Below, piece by piece: positions 1-7,357 of a stretch of DNA of 16,140 nucleotides; within the stretch, counting starts at the first letter, position 1; each line of letters begins with the position of its first letter. This DNA comes from a candidate division TA06 bacterium (GTDB taxonomy: Bacteria > Ratteibacteria > UBA8468 > MWAK01). The notes under the pieces are model-generated. The model made no database searches and had not been told where the DNA came from. It was given only the letters and a program-made list of their open reading frames with translations. The position numbers were made by a program, and so were the translations under genes. The stretch covers positions 1 through 16,140 of the forward strand of contig JAKJFK010000016.1 of assembly GCA_022704925.1 (NCBI GenBank). Reading direction: 5' to 3'.

Positions 1-523
1 GGAGCATCCGGGCGAAGGCCTCGAAGTAGATGGCGGCCGCAAAGCCCTCGACGCCGAGGACGGTCGAGACCCTTGTCTTGGCTGGTAGGGCGTGCAGGCA
101 CTCGTCAAGTTTGACCGTTTCGGCGGCGAAGTCCACTTCTTCAGGATGGTTGCGCTGGTAGCGCTGAAGCAGGACGAGCGCATTCCGGACCTTGCCTGCG
201 ACTATCCGGCGGGCCAGGTCGAGCTTGAAGTCCTCATCCAGGTAGCGCTTGTACTGAAAGACCCGCAGGAAGACATTCTTCGATTCCAGCGGTGTCAATT
301 TGCCCTTGAGGCGGCCGTTCAGGGTAAAGAAACCGGTTTCGATGCCATTGGACAGCAGGAAGGCGATCGCCTGGGTGGTGATCTGTATGTTGCCAAAGAG
401 CAGGACGCGGTCAATCTTAAACTCCGGAACTTCGAGGAGGATTTTATCCTCCTTCTCGACCACCAGTCGCCGCGACTCCTTGCGCAGAGTGGCGCCCTGC
501 TCCACCAGGTATAGGGCGGCCAT
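1..523 (-). CDS. cas1: Cas1 CRISPR integrase, N-terminal part (runs off the left edge)
   Basis: Cas1 is the metal-dependent integrase that, with Cas2, inserts new spacers into CRISPR arrays. I translated this frame from the ATG at 523; 174 codons are present before the window ends. It opens with MAALYLVEQGATLRK, followed by VPEFKIDRVLLFGN (residues 32-45), TTQAIAFLL (49-57), RLKGKL (71-76) and RNHPEE (124-129), all typical of Cas1. GVEGFAAAIYF (157-167) contains the conserved metal-binding Glu, here E159; the later His and Asp/Glu ligands would lie outside the window. The N-terminal beta-sandwich domain is complete and the helical catalytic domain has just begun. It starts only 6 bases after the stop of the CARF-HEPN gene and has no clear Shine-Dalgarno, which suggests translational coupling. 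Whether cas2 or a reverse transcriptase is attached cannot be seen. Confidence 0.93.
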   Translation of the reverse strand, partial: MAALYLVEQGATLRKESRRLVVEKEDKILLEVPEFKIDRVLLFGNIQITTQAIAFLLSNGIETGFFTLNGRLKGKLTPLESKNVFLRVFQYKRYLDEDFKLDLARRIVAGKVRNALVLLQRYQRNHPEEVDFAAETVKLDECLHALPAKTRVSTVLGVEGFAAAIYFEAFARML

Positions 524-529
524 TTTCGG

Positions 530-1783
530 CTAAAGCGGGATGGAACGGGGCAGGTCGGGGTACTCGGGGTGGAGCCCGAGCTGTTCGCAACCCGGGTTGA
601 TGAATCCGTCCTTGAAGAAGTCGAGGAATTTCAGCCAGTCGGCCTCCGATACCGGCTGGTCGCCATGGGCCAGTTTGGAGCTGTTCCGGTAGCGCAGGTT
701 GTCACGGAAGGGATCTTTCTTTTTTTCGTAGAAACGGCCCAGCGGGTCATCCTTGAATCCCCGGGAGAGTATCTTGTAGGCCTCGTTGAGGCCGACGCTT
801 ATGATTCCCTTGGAGTCCTTCTTTTTGGTGAGCGATTCGCGGAGATCGGCATCCTGAATTTGATTTAGGTGATTTTCCAGATGGGCCGTATCTATTTCAT
901 ACCCTTTTTTCAGGCGGGTTTGGGCAAAGAGTTCCACGGCCCGGTAGAGGCGGCTGACGGCGTTGTCATAATTGCCATTCTCCGCCTGCCGTTCGGCATT
1001 GGCCACCAGGTCGAAGACCGGTTCATAGCCGGTGTTCTTTTCTTTATTGATCATCTTGCGCAGATAGGTCGCCTGCTTTTCAAAGTCCTGGTAATGATCC
1101 TGGATGGCTTCGTGGGCCGCTTTGTACTCGAAGGCATCCCAGCGGGCGAAGGCGCGGCATTTTTCAAGTCGAATAATTATCCTATCCCGGACTTCATTGT
1201 TCCTGAATTTTTCGATAAGATTCTCAAGCAGGGCACAGGCCGGGTGATAGAGGCGTTTTTCCAGCAGGTCATCAACGGTCCGGTTCAAAAAATCGGAACG
1301 GGGCAGGTCAACATCCAGGGGGCGAGCAATAATTATTGCTCCAGTGGCCTTCTGAGTGTCCTTTCGGCGACTGACTGTCAGGGAAGGAGTGATTTCAAGG
1401 TCCAACACGAAAAGGAGGATAGTCAGGACCGCCGACATCGTCTTGGTGCCGCCGGTGTAGTCGGCAAGAATCTCATCGCCGGGCTCGGCCTGCTCCCGGG
1501 CGAATTGAAGGGCCTTGGAGGTCGCCTGGTAGACCGTCGGAAAGTCGTCCGGGTTTTTGACATCGAATCGCCGATATTCGCCCTTGTAGTTGCTCAGGGT
1601 CCTTATGTTTTTCTCCGGATCGTTACCGTCAACATTGAAGGAACTTGAGGTCGGCGACGGTTTCTCATCGTGGGAATCGTGGGAGCAGATAAAGACGATG
1701 AAGTCCGGTTTATACTGCTTGATGGCCGCTGTCAGGGGTTTGGGTGTGCCGCCCACGGTCATCACCAGGATTTTTTTACCCAT
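530..1783 (-). CDS. CARF-HEPN CRISPR ancillary RNase, TIGR02710/Csm6-like
   Basis: A 417-residue protein of the TIGR02710 CRISPR-associated CARF family. CARF proteins bind the cyclic oligoadenylate made by Cas10 and switch on an attached nuclease. The N-terminus MGKKILVMTVGGTPKPLTAA has a Rossmann-like first strand with the GGT loop at residues 11-13. DYTGGTKTMSA (108-118) is the family's signature ligand-binding segment. The C-terminal half is helical and ends in a HEPN-type motif, R366-N-S-S-K-L-A-H373, i.e. R-x6-H, within the accepted R-x4-6-H range and consistent with metal-independent RNase activity. It starts 24 bases after csm5 with GGAG 8 bases upstream of ATG. Its position right after csm5 is where Csm6 usually sits, so I infer it is the cOA-triggered effector of this system. 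The exact ligand size (cA4 or cA6) cannot be read from the sequence. Confidence 0.9.
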   Translation of the reverse strand: MGKKILVMTVGGTPKPLTAAIKQYKPDFIVFICSHDSHDEKPSPTSSSFNVDGNDPEKNIRTLSNYKGEYRRFDVKNPDDFPTVYQATSKALQFAREQAEPGDEILADYTGGTKTMSAVLTILLFVLDLEITPSLTVSRRKDTQKATGAIIIARPLDVDLPRSDFLNRTVDDLLEKRLYHPACALLENLIEKFRNNEVRDRIIIRLEKCRAFARWDAFEYKAAHEAIQDHYQDFEKQATYLRKMINKEKNTGYEPVFDLVANAERQAENGNYDNAVSRLYRAVELFAQTRLKKGYEIDTAHLENHLNQIQDADLRESLTKKKDSKGIISVGLNEAYKILSRGFKDDPLGRFYEKKKDPFRDNLRYRNSSKLAHGDQPVSEADWLKFLDFFKDGFINPGCEQLGLHPEYPDLPRSIPL

Positions 1784-1807
1784 CGCTTATCTCCAGGTTA
1801 TCCGGCC

Positions 1808-2785
1808 TCAAACCGGAATTATCTCCACCCAGCCGAGCGGCACCTCTTCGTCAACCAGTTTCTGGGTAAGCGGCCCATTTTCGATGGTGATCGGCCGGGG
1901 CGGTTTTCTCCTTTCCACCTGGTAACCTTTGTAACCAAGTTCTCTGGCCAGGGTCAGGAGCGAGGTGGAGAGCACGCCGGAACCCTGGCCGAGGCGGCAG
2001 AGATGACCATCACGATTTAATTGGGGCGAATCCTCATTCTCCTCTTCCCAGATTTTCCGGTAGTAGGTGTCGGAGAATTTCAGGATTTCTGCCGGGGTGA
2101 ACTTTCCCCAGCCCTTGGGTTCGGCCCGGTTGGAGTTCTTTATCTCCAGTCCGAATTCCGTGTCCTCCCGGAGGGTCTCGCAGAGGAGGGGCAGATTCTT
2201 CTTTCTGCCTTGCATGTCATCTGACGGGATGATGCGGGTGACCTGGACCAGGGAGACCTCGAGGGCATCGGCGGGCGGCCGGTAATCGCTGTCGGTGACA
2301 TCGAGCCAGCGGGCGAAATTATCGGTTTGGCTGCTGTTGGTCGTGGCCGAACCGATGACCTGTTTCATCATCTCCTTGTTATCCCTCCAGGGTATCGCAT
2401 CCGGCTTCTTTCCGGACATCAAGGCGTAGATTAGGGCCGAAAGGAGGGCCCCCTTGAGGGAACTGCCGGGCAGATAAACCCGGCCGGCGGTCTTGATGAA
2501 GGTCTTCAGGTTGGTCGGGTTGGAGGTGGCGGCCTCGCCGGCGATAGGTATGGAGTAGAGGATATGGCGGCTGAGTATCGAGGGTTGAATATAATCGCCT
2601 ATGTAACGATTTGTCTTCGCCTGGCTGACGAAGCGGTCGAGGTGGGGCAAGAATTCCGGGTCGGCCACCAGGCCGTCCATGTCGAGTCGGTTCAGTTGGC
2701 CGGTGGAGATGAAGTACTCGGATGGCGAAAGGTTAAGGCCGTCGCCGATGTGGACCGGCGAGAGAATGCGTATCTTAACCTTCAT
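1808..2785 (-). CDS. csm5: Csm5, type III-A RAMP subunit
   Basis: A 325-residue Cas7-like RAMP protein. By family knowledge Csm5 caps the crRNA 3' end of the Csm complex and helps 3' maturation. Visible hallmarks are the N-terminal PVHIGDG (residues 10-16), the RAMP loop YLPGSSLKG (104-112), and a late glycine-rich segment RLGQGSGVLSTS (264-275). Length is slightly under the usual 340-400 residues. Its ATG lies inside the end of csm4, an 11-base overlap, with GGAGG six bases upstream of the start. This decides the start and implies coupled translation. It stops 24 bases before the CARF-HEPN gene. Assignment to Csm5 rather than another Cas7 paralogue rests on the N-terminal HIGDG signature and gene order. 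Confidence 0.92.
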   Translation of the reverse strand: MKVKIRILSPVHIGDGLNLSPSEYFISTGQLNRLDMDGLVADPEFLPHLDRFVSQAKTNRYIGDYIQPSILSRHILYSIPIAGEAATSNPTNLKTFIKTAGRVYLPGSSLKGALLSALIYALMSGKKPDAIPWRDNKEMMKQVIGSATTNSSQTDNFARWLDVTDSDYRPPADALEVSLVQVTRIIPSDDMQGRKKNLPLLCETLREDTEFGLEIKNSNRAEPKGWGKFTPAEILKFSDTYYRKIWEEENEDSPQLNRDGHLCRLGQGSGVLSTSLLTLARELGYKGYQVERRKPPRPITIENGPLTQKLVDEEVPLGWVEIIPV

Positions 2786-3728
2786 CGTGCGCCTCCAGTC
2801 GGCCGCGGAGCGTCAAGGGTAGGCCGTAGCGCCAGACGCGGTGGCCGCCTTTCATCTCGGCCGGGGTCAGGTCGGCCAGTCGGCCCCGGTACTCCCGGCT
2901 GGCCGGTAGGACCGAGCCCTCGGCCAGCATGCGGACGCTCCGGCGGCGCAATGAGCGCTGGCGGGGGGAGAATACATACCCCTTCCGCTCGACCAGTTCG
3001 TAGTAAGAATACTCCAGGGGTTGGCACTCCTCCTCCGCGGGCAGGAATAGGGAGAGGGTGACCAGTCCATCGGCCTCTTTCGGTTCGCGAAGTTTCAATT
3101 CTTCGAAGACCGGCGGCACGAGTTCGAAGCCGCCCTTGCCGACGCTCCGGTCGCCGCCGAGGCCCTCGTCGGCCAGCAGTTTGATGGCGGCTTTCAGTCG
3201 GCCTTCCAGTTCCTCGGATTTTATGTCGAGGATGAAGAAGAGGCCGCTCCCCTTCTTATACCAGGCCTCGGCGGAGTGGAAGAACTCCTCGCCGGTATGG
3301 TTGGTGAGGCGGTCAATGGAGACGCGGGGCGTGTGACTGATTTCCCAGGGCGTCTTGTCCGGGCCGCCGGGCAGGAGGTCCATTTTATCATTGAGGATTT
3401 TTCCTGCCAGCAGTTTCTCGAAGTCGGGCCGGGCGACGAACTGGGCCTTCTTGATCCGCTTCTCCGTCGGGAACTGGTTGCGGGGGACCGGAAAGTAAAG
3501 GGTCTCGCCGACCCAGGGAAAGGTCGAGGAGAGGAGGAAGGGCGGCCGTCCCTCCTGAAATTCGGCCAGGAGCCGTTCCGTTTCCGCCTCCCCGTAAAGG
3601 AGCAGAAAGGCATGGCAGAATGCCGAAAAGAGGGTGTCGGAGCGGATGAAAGTATCGGTGCTCTCGGCCACTCCCTCCCGGTTGCCCAGGTGGAGGGAAC
3701 TCTTGAAATTAAGCCGGACCGTCTTCAT
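2775..3728 (-). CDS. csm4: Csm4, type III-A Cas5-like RAMP subunit
   Basis: A 317-residue Cas5-group RAMP protein. Csm4 binds the 5' repeat-derived handle of the crRNA and contacts Cas10 at the base of the complex. The N-terminus MKTVRLNFKSSLHLGNREG, the SDTLFSAFCHAF stretch (residues 30-41), HTPRVSIDR (132-140) and the glycine-rich loop GLGGDRSVGKGGF (189-201) are characteristic. The C-terminus is rich in Arg. Its ATG overlaps the csm3 stop in an ATGA arrangement, so the two are translationally coupled. The end overlaps csm5 by 11 bases. Length is normal for the family. I see no damage or truncation. Confidence 0.93.
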   Translation of the reverse strand: MKTVRLNFKSSLHLGNREGVAESTDTFIRSDTLFSAFCHAFLLLYGEAETERLLAEFQEGRPPFLLSSTFPWVGETLYFPVPRNQFPTEKRIKKAQFVARPDFEKLLAGKILNDKMDLLPGGPDKTPWEISHTPRVSIDRLTNHTGEEFFHSAEAWYKKGSGLFFILDIKSEELEGRLKAAIKLLADEGLGGDRSVGKGGFELVPPVFEELKLREPKEADGLVTLSLFLPAEEECQPLEYSYYELVERKGYVFSPRQRSLRRRSVRMLAEGSVLPASREYRGRLADLTPAEMKGGHRVWRYGLPLTLRGRLEAHDEG

Positions 3729-4492
3729 GTCAGCTGCTTCTTGATGTTTTCAAAGTCCTTCAGGATCAGGGCCGGGGTGTCGGCCGTCCCGTTAAGCTGC
3801 TTCTGGTTAACGCTACCGGTTTCGTAATCTCCCCGGCGGTTCCAGAAAATCTTCATTTGGGTGAAGGCCACCTTGCCGTAACCGCGGCTGCCCATACCGC
3901 CCAGGTAGTCGTCCTCGACCAGGAGCAGGGCCTCGAAGATTTTCTTAAAAAGATCCTTGTCACCTTCCTCGAAGATATTGAAGATGATTTCACAGGGACT
4001 GAAGCGGCCACCGGCCGGGACCCGCTCGATCTGGCGCAAGGATTTGTTGAGAGCGCTTCCCTTGCTTCGATCAATGGCCGTTTCCACCTTCACCTCGGTC
4101 CACTTCAGGTCGAGGTTCTTACCCATCTCCCCGGTAATACTTGTTTCATCGAGGAAGGTGTCACGCACCAGGAGGCGGGTCAGGGAGAGGCCGGTGAAGT
4201 CCTTGTCGGGCAGGGTGCCCCAGACGGGACAGACCGGACACCGGCGGTAATCCGCCTCGTTGCGGCAGCGGTGCTGACCCTTTTCGACCGGAACGCCCTC
4301 CTTCTTCTCGACCAGGGAGCGCATCTTTCCCTTGAGCGAGGAGCCGGGCAGGTAGGGGCGACCCCAGGGGTCGGTGATAACCGGAAGGTCAACGCCGCCG
4401 ATCTTCAGGCCGCCGGAGGTGCCGCCGACCCGCAGGCCGGTCTTGACTTCCACGGCTCCGGTTACCAGGACTTTTCCGAGAAGAATACTCAT
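3725..4492 (-). CDS. csm3: Csm3, target-RNA-cleaving Cas7-like backbone subunit
   Basis: A 255-residue Cas7-family protein that repeats along the crRNA and cuts target RNA every six nucleotides. IGGVDLPV (residues 31-38) holds D35, the position of the catalytic Asp known from other Csm3 proteins, so the RNase appears intact. Other marks are PYLPGSSLKGKMRS (46-59), a probable zinc site H74/C76/C85/C88 ending in CPVCPVWG, and the glycine-rich loop YLGGMGSRGYGKV (196-208). The frame is open upstream to 4630, but that would lie inside csm2. I place the start at 4492 because AGGAGG sits four bases before this ATG, and it opens with the expected SILLGKVLVTG beta strand. It follows the csm2 stop by 11 bases and ends in a 4-base overlap with csm4. 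It is slightly longer than many Csm3 because of a C-terminal tail after residue 220. Confidence 0.94.
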   Translation of the reverse strand: MSILLGKVLVTGAVEVKTGLRVGGTSGGLKIGGVDLPVITDPWGRPYLPGSSLKGKMRSLVEKKEGVPVEKGQHRCRNEADYRRCPVCPVWGTLPDKDFTGLSLTRLLVRDTFLDETSITGEMGKNLDLKWTEVKVETAIDRSKGSALNKSLRQIERVPAGGRFSPCEIIFNIFEEGDKDLFKKIFEALLLVEDDYLGGMGSRGYGKVAFTQMKIFWNRRGDYETGSVNQKQLNGTADTPALILKDFENIKKQLT

Positions 4493-4503
4493 CACCCCTC
4501 CTT

Positions 4504-4941
4504 TTAATCGCCGCCGTGAAGGCGGTGATAGGCGACGATCGCCTCGAAGAAATTGACGAAGTTCTTGAAGTTGTTCGCTTCCACCCTGGGGATAACCTTT
4601 TCCATCAGTTTTTGAAGGTCGGTTATCCAACCGTCCTTATTACGACCGGCCGCATAGGCCAGCATCGGCCTGAGCAACTGGAGCTGGTTGCGGTCGAAAC
4701 CCTCGACATCCATCCTCTGAATGCGGTCAAATACCTTCCGGATCTGGGAGGTGGAGAGTTTTTTTATTTTCAAGTCCTTGTTGTCAGTGGCGTATAACTT
4801 GCCGAGTTTCTCACAGACCTGGTTGATAAGCCCGGCGTCGCCCTCCTTGATGATTTTGTCGAGATCGGCGTCGGTTGGGGTGTAAACTTGTGTTGGCTGG
4901 GTGTTGTATCCCGGCCGCCTGAACTGTTGGCCATTGGCCAT
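4504..4941 (-). CDS. csm2: Csm2, small helical subunit of the Csm complex
   Basis: A 145-residue, mostly helical protein. Csm2 (the Cas11-type small subunit) stacks along the inner face of the complex and contacts the crRNA/target duplex. The first 25 or so residues are polar and probably disordered. The core shows the family pattern with KIKKLSTSQIRKVFDRIQ (about 58-75), then QLQLLRPMLAYAAGRN, and a terminal helix FKNFVNFFEAIVAYHRLHGG. The start at 4941 is preceded by AGGAGG six bases upstream, and the cas10 stop codon TAG lies inside that Shine-Dalgarno element, so the two genes are coupled. Size matches the family (about 120-150 residues). Csm2 sequences diverge widely, so recognition relies on pattern plus position between cas10 and csm3. 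Confidence 0.9.
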   Translation of the reverse strand: MANGQQFRRPGYNTQPTQVYTPTDADLDKIIKEGDAGLINQVCEKLGKLYATDNKDLKIKKLSTSQIRKVFDRIQRMDVEGFDRNQLQLLRPMLAYAAGRNKDGWITDLQKLMEKVIPRVEANNFKNFVNFFEAIVAYHRLHGGD

Positions 4942-4951
4942 TGCGTTCCTC

Positions 4952-7306
4952 CTATTCTTTCCTGGTTAAGTATTCGGCCCAGCGCACCGCGATGTTAAGG
5001 TGGGGGCGCAGTTGCTGGTCGGTAATGAAGTTATCCCTGATTTCGTTTATTAACTCCTGCTCCTCTTTTTTGGTGAAGATGCGCTTCAGTCCATAGAGCA
5101 GGCGCCAGATGCGTTCCATCGAAATCTCGCCCTCGGCCACCAGTTTTTTTTCCTGCCAGCCGGCATAGAGGAGGGTGAAGAGGGAACGGGGCGCGCCCTT
5201 GGTGTTGATTGCGACCAGGCGGTTCCGGTTTTCACTTACCCGGACGAAGTCATTCCAGGGGACGGGTGTTTCCTCGTCAAAGAGGGCGACCTGGTTCTTT
5301 TTCCCGGATTTGGCGGAATCCTCGGCTTTGCCGGCGGCCCGGGCCGCCTGGTGGACCGGGAAACTTTTAGAGGGGGCCAGGAAGATGCCGGCTGAAAGGG
5401 TGAGGTTATTGGAGGTGAAGCGGGTGAATTCATTCCGGATTTCCAGGGCCAGGTCGGGCAGGACTGACCAGGAGCCGACCAGGAAGAGGTCGTCGCCGCC
5501 GGAGTAGGCGAGATAGGTGGTGTCGCGGTATTCTTCCTTCTCCAGGATTTTTTCAACGCCCAGGGAGAAGAAGAGGTGAAGGAGGTAACTGGCCGTGGTG
5601 ACCCGGGAGATGGAATTGTTATTCTCGAGGCGCTCCGTGAAGAGTTTGCCCAGGTTATCAACATCGGCCTTCAGCACACCCCATTTCTTGATGCCGACGG
5701 CCCGGTCGGCCAGTTCCTCCAGGGTGACCAGCCCCTCCATTCCCCCGGCGATGTGGCGGGCCAGGAAGCGGAAGCCCCGCGTTTCAGGAACGATATCCGG
5801 CTGGTTTATCCGGTAACTCCATTGGTCGCCGCTCCCCTGGAATGAGACATCCCAGCCCAGGTCGGTCAGGAGTTCCCGCCAGCCGGCGATCGGTTTTGAG
5901 GTGGCCGGTTTCGCGATCGGCTGGAGACGGAGATAGGGTCGGCCCATCTCGCCGGCCAGTTCCTGTAAACTCGCGCATAAGGCGCAGGTATCCGAATCCT
6001 TTGAGGTCCGTTCCAGTTCGCGGCCGCAGACGGAGCAGGCGGGTTTCTCGCCGCCCTCTTCGTAGGGGCCGAAGACCTCGGCATAATGGCCGCCGGTCAG
6101 GTGATGGAGTTTTCGCTTCTTCTCGCGGCCGAGACGGATGGCCGCCCGCCCCCAGGCGTCGCCGAAGGAGGTGCCGAGAAAGTCGTTCCAGCTGACCGGG
6201 GTGGAGACCAGCAGGGCGTTCAGGGCCCCCCGATGGGCCTTCAGGAGCGTCCGGTCGAAGTCCACCTGGATTGTGGAGATTGTTTTCTCGAGGGAGGGGA
6301 GGTTCGGGGCCAGGATGCGGAAGTTGCCGCCGGCGTTGTAGAGCAGGTTGGTCTCCGGGAGGTCGAGGGCGGCCAGCAGGGAGCGGGCCAGCGTTTCGGA
6401 GAGGAGTTGAATGTAGAAGGAGCGGCCGCGCAGGCCTTTTAAGGCGTGGCGGGAAGTGATGGAGTAGATGAAATCCTGGATGCCGGAGATGTCACCGGCG
6501 ACCAGGGCGAGGCCACTCTCCTGGAGAACCTTTGGCCGGGCCTTTTTGGCCAGCGCTTCGAGGATTCCGGTCAATTGCTCCTCGGAAATTCCGGCGCGGT
6601 GGATACAGGCGGCAATGGCCGCGGTATTCCGCAGGTGCTGGAAGAGGGAGACATCGGGAACGTCCTTGTAAACGGCCGAGGGGATGAAGATAGTGTACTT
6701 TTCCAGCAGGGAGAGCATTTTCGGGAGGAGGTTTTCGAATTTCTCTCCCTTGATTCCGCTCTTTTTCGCCTCGGCGGCAAAGGCGGACCAGAGCCGGGCA
6801 TAGTCGCCTTCCGAAAGAAGGGCCTCTTTTATGGGAAAGAGTTCCGAGAGGTCGGGATTGAGCGGCCGGAGCGGGAAGCAGGCCGGCTCTGGCGATTCGG
6901 GAACGCCTCCGAGGGGTTCCAGGCGGGAGAAGATGGAGAAGAGGGGTTCTTTGCCGGGTTGGCCGGTATCGCCCTCTTCCCTTCTTTCCCTTTCGCCGGA
7001 GGAGAGGCGGTCGGCCAGGGCGATCGCCAGGGAGAGGCGTTTGTCGCCTTCGTAACTGTCGGGCCGGTGGTGATAGAGGGCCAGGTGTTGAACCTCGTTA
7101 TACCCGGAACCGAGGAATTCACGGACGAAGCGGCCGCTTCGGAGCAGGTGGTAATGGGATGAGTGCCCCTGGTAGGAGGGGCAGCAACTCGGGATGAGTT
7201 TTTTGTCTTCCGGGGTTAATTCATCACCGGCCCGCTCCATGAATTTGCCGATGTCGTGCAGAAGGGCAGCCAGGACGAGGGTTTCGAATGAGGCATCCGG
7301 TTTCAT
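4952..7306 (-). CDS. cas10: Cas10/Csm1, type III-A signature subunit with HD and GGDD motifs
   Basis: A 784-residue protein, the large subunit of the Csm effector. In this family target RNA binding activates an HD single-strand DNase and a palm domain that makes cyclic oligoadenylate. The HD motif is in ALLHDIGKF (H17-D18). The first palm-like domain shows AGDISGIQDF, the usual Cas10 signature. A zinc ribbon has C424/C427 and C441/C444. The second palm carries SGGDD with G603-G604-D605-D606, the cyclase active site. Both activities therefore look intact. A low-complexity linker rich in E/R/G follows the HD domain (about 105-125). The ATG at 7306 has AGAGGAAG upstream and begins 51 bases after cas6. 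The gene ends in the csm2 ribosome binding site. Length is normal for Csm1. Confidence 0.96.
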   Translation of the reverse strand: MKPDASFETLVLAALLHDIGKFMERAGDELTPEDKKLIPSCCPSYQGHSSHYHLLRSGRFVREFLGSGYNEVQHLALYHHRPDSYEGDKRLSLAIALADRLSSGERERREEGDTGQPGKEPLFSIFSRLEPLGGVPESPEPACFPLRPLNPDLSELFPIKEALLSEGDYARLWSAFAAEAKKSGIKGEKFENLLPKMLSLLEKYTIFIPSAVYKDVPDVSLFQHLRNTAAIAACIHRAGISEEQLTGILEALAKKARPKVLQESGLALVAGDISGIQDFIYSITSRHALKGLRGRSFYIQLLSETLARSLLAALDLPETNLLYNAGGNFRILAPNLPSLEKTISTIQVDFDRTLLKAHRGALNALLVSTPVSWNDFLGTSFGDAWGRAAIRLGREKKRKLHHLTGGHYAEVFGPYEEGGEKPACSVCGRELERTSKDSDTCALCASLQELAGEMGRPYLRLQPIAKPATSKPIAGWRELLTDLGWDVSFQGSGDQWSYRINQPDIVPETRGFRFLARHIAGGMEGLVTLEELADRAVGIKKWGVLKADVDNLGKLFTERLENNNSISRVTTASYLLHLFFSLGVEKILEKEEYRDTTYLAYSGGDDLFLVGSWSVLPDLALEIRNEFTRFTSNNLTLSAGIFLAPSKSFPVHQAARAAGKAEDSAKSGKKNQVALFDEETPVPWNDFVRVSENRNRLVAINTKGAPRSLFTLLYAGWQEKKLVAEGEISMERIWRLLYGLKRIFTKKEEQELINEIRDNFITDQQLRPHLNIAVRWAEYLTRKE

Positions 7307-7357
7307 GGGCGGTCTTCCTCTGCGAAACGCGGCAAAAAGAATCCCCGGCGCTGATTT

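Noticed and set aside
92-1925. Several plus-strand open frames of 100-260 codons opposite cas1 and the CARF-HEPN gene
   Set aside because: The minus-strand frames give clear Cas1 and TIGR02710 proteins, and the plus-strand translations show no family features or ribosome-binding sites.
4493-4630. Longer csm3 start at 4630
   Set aside because: The extension lies inside csm2 in another frame, and the ATG at 4492 has an AGGAGG site and a normal Csm3 N-terminus.
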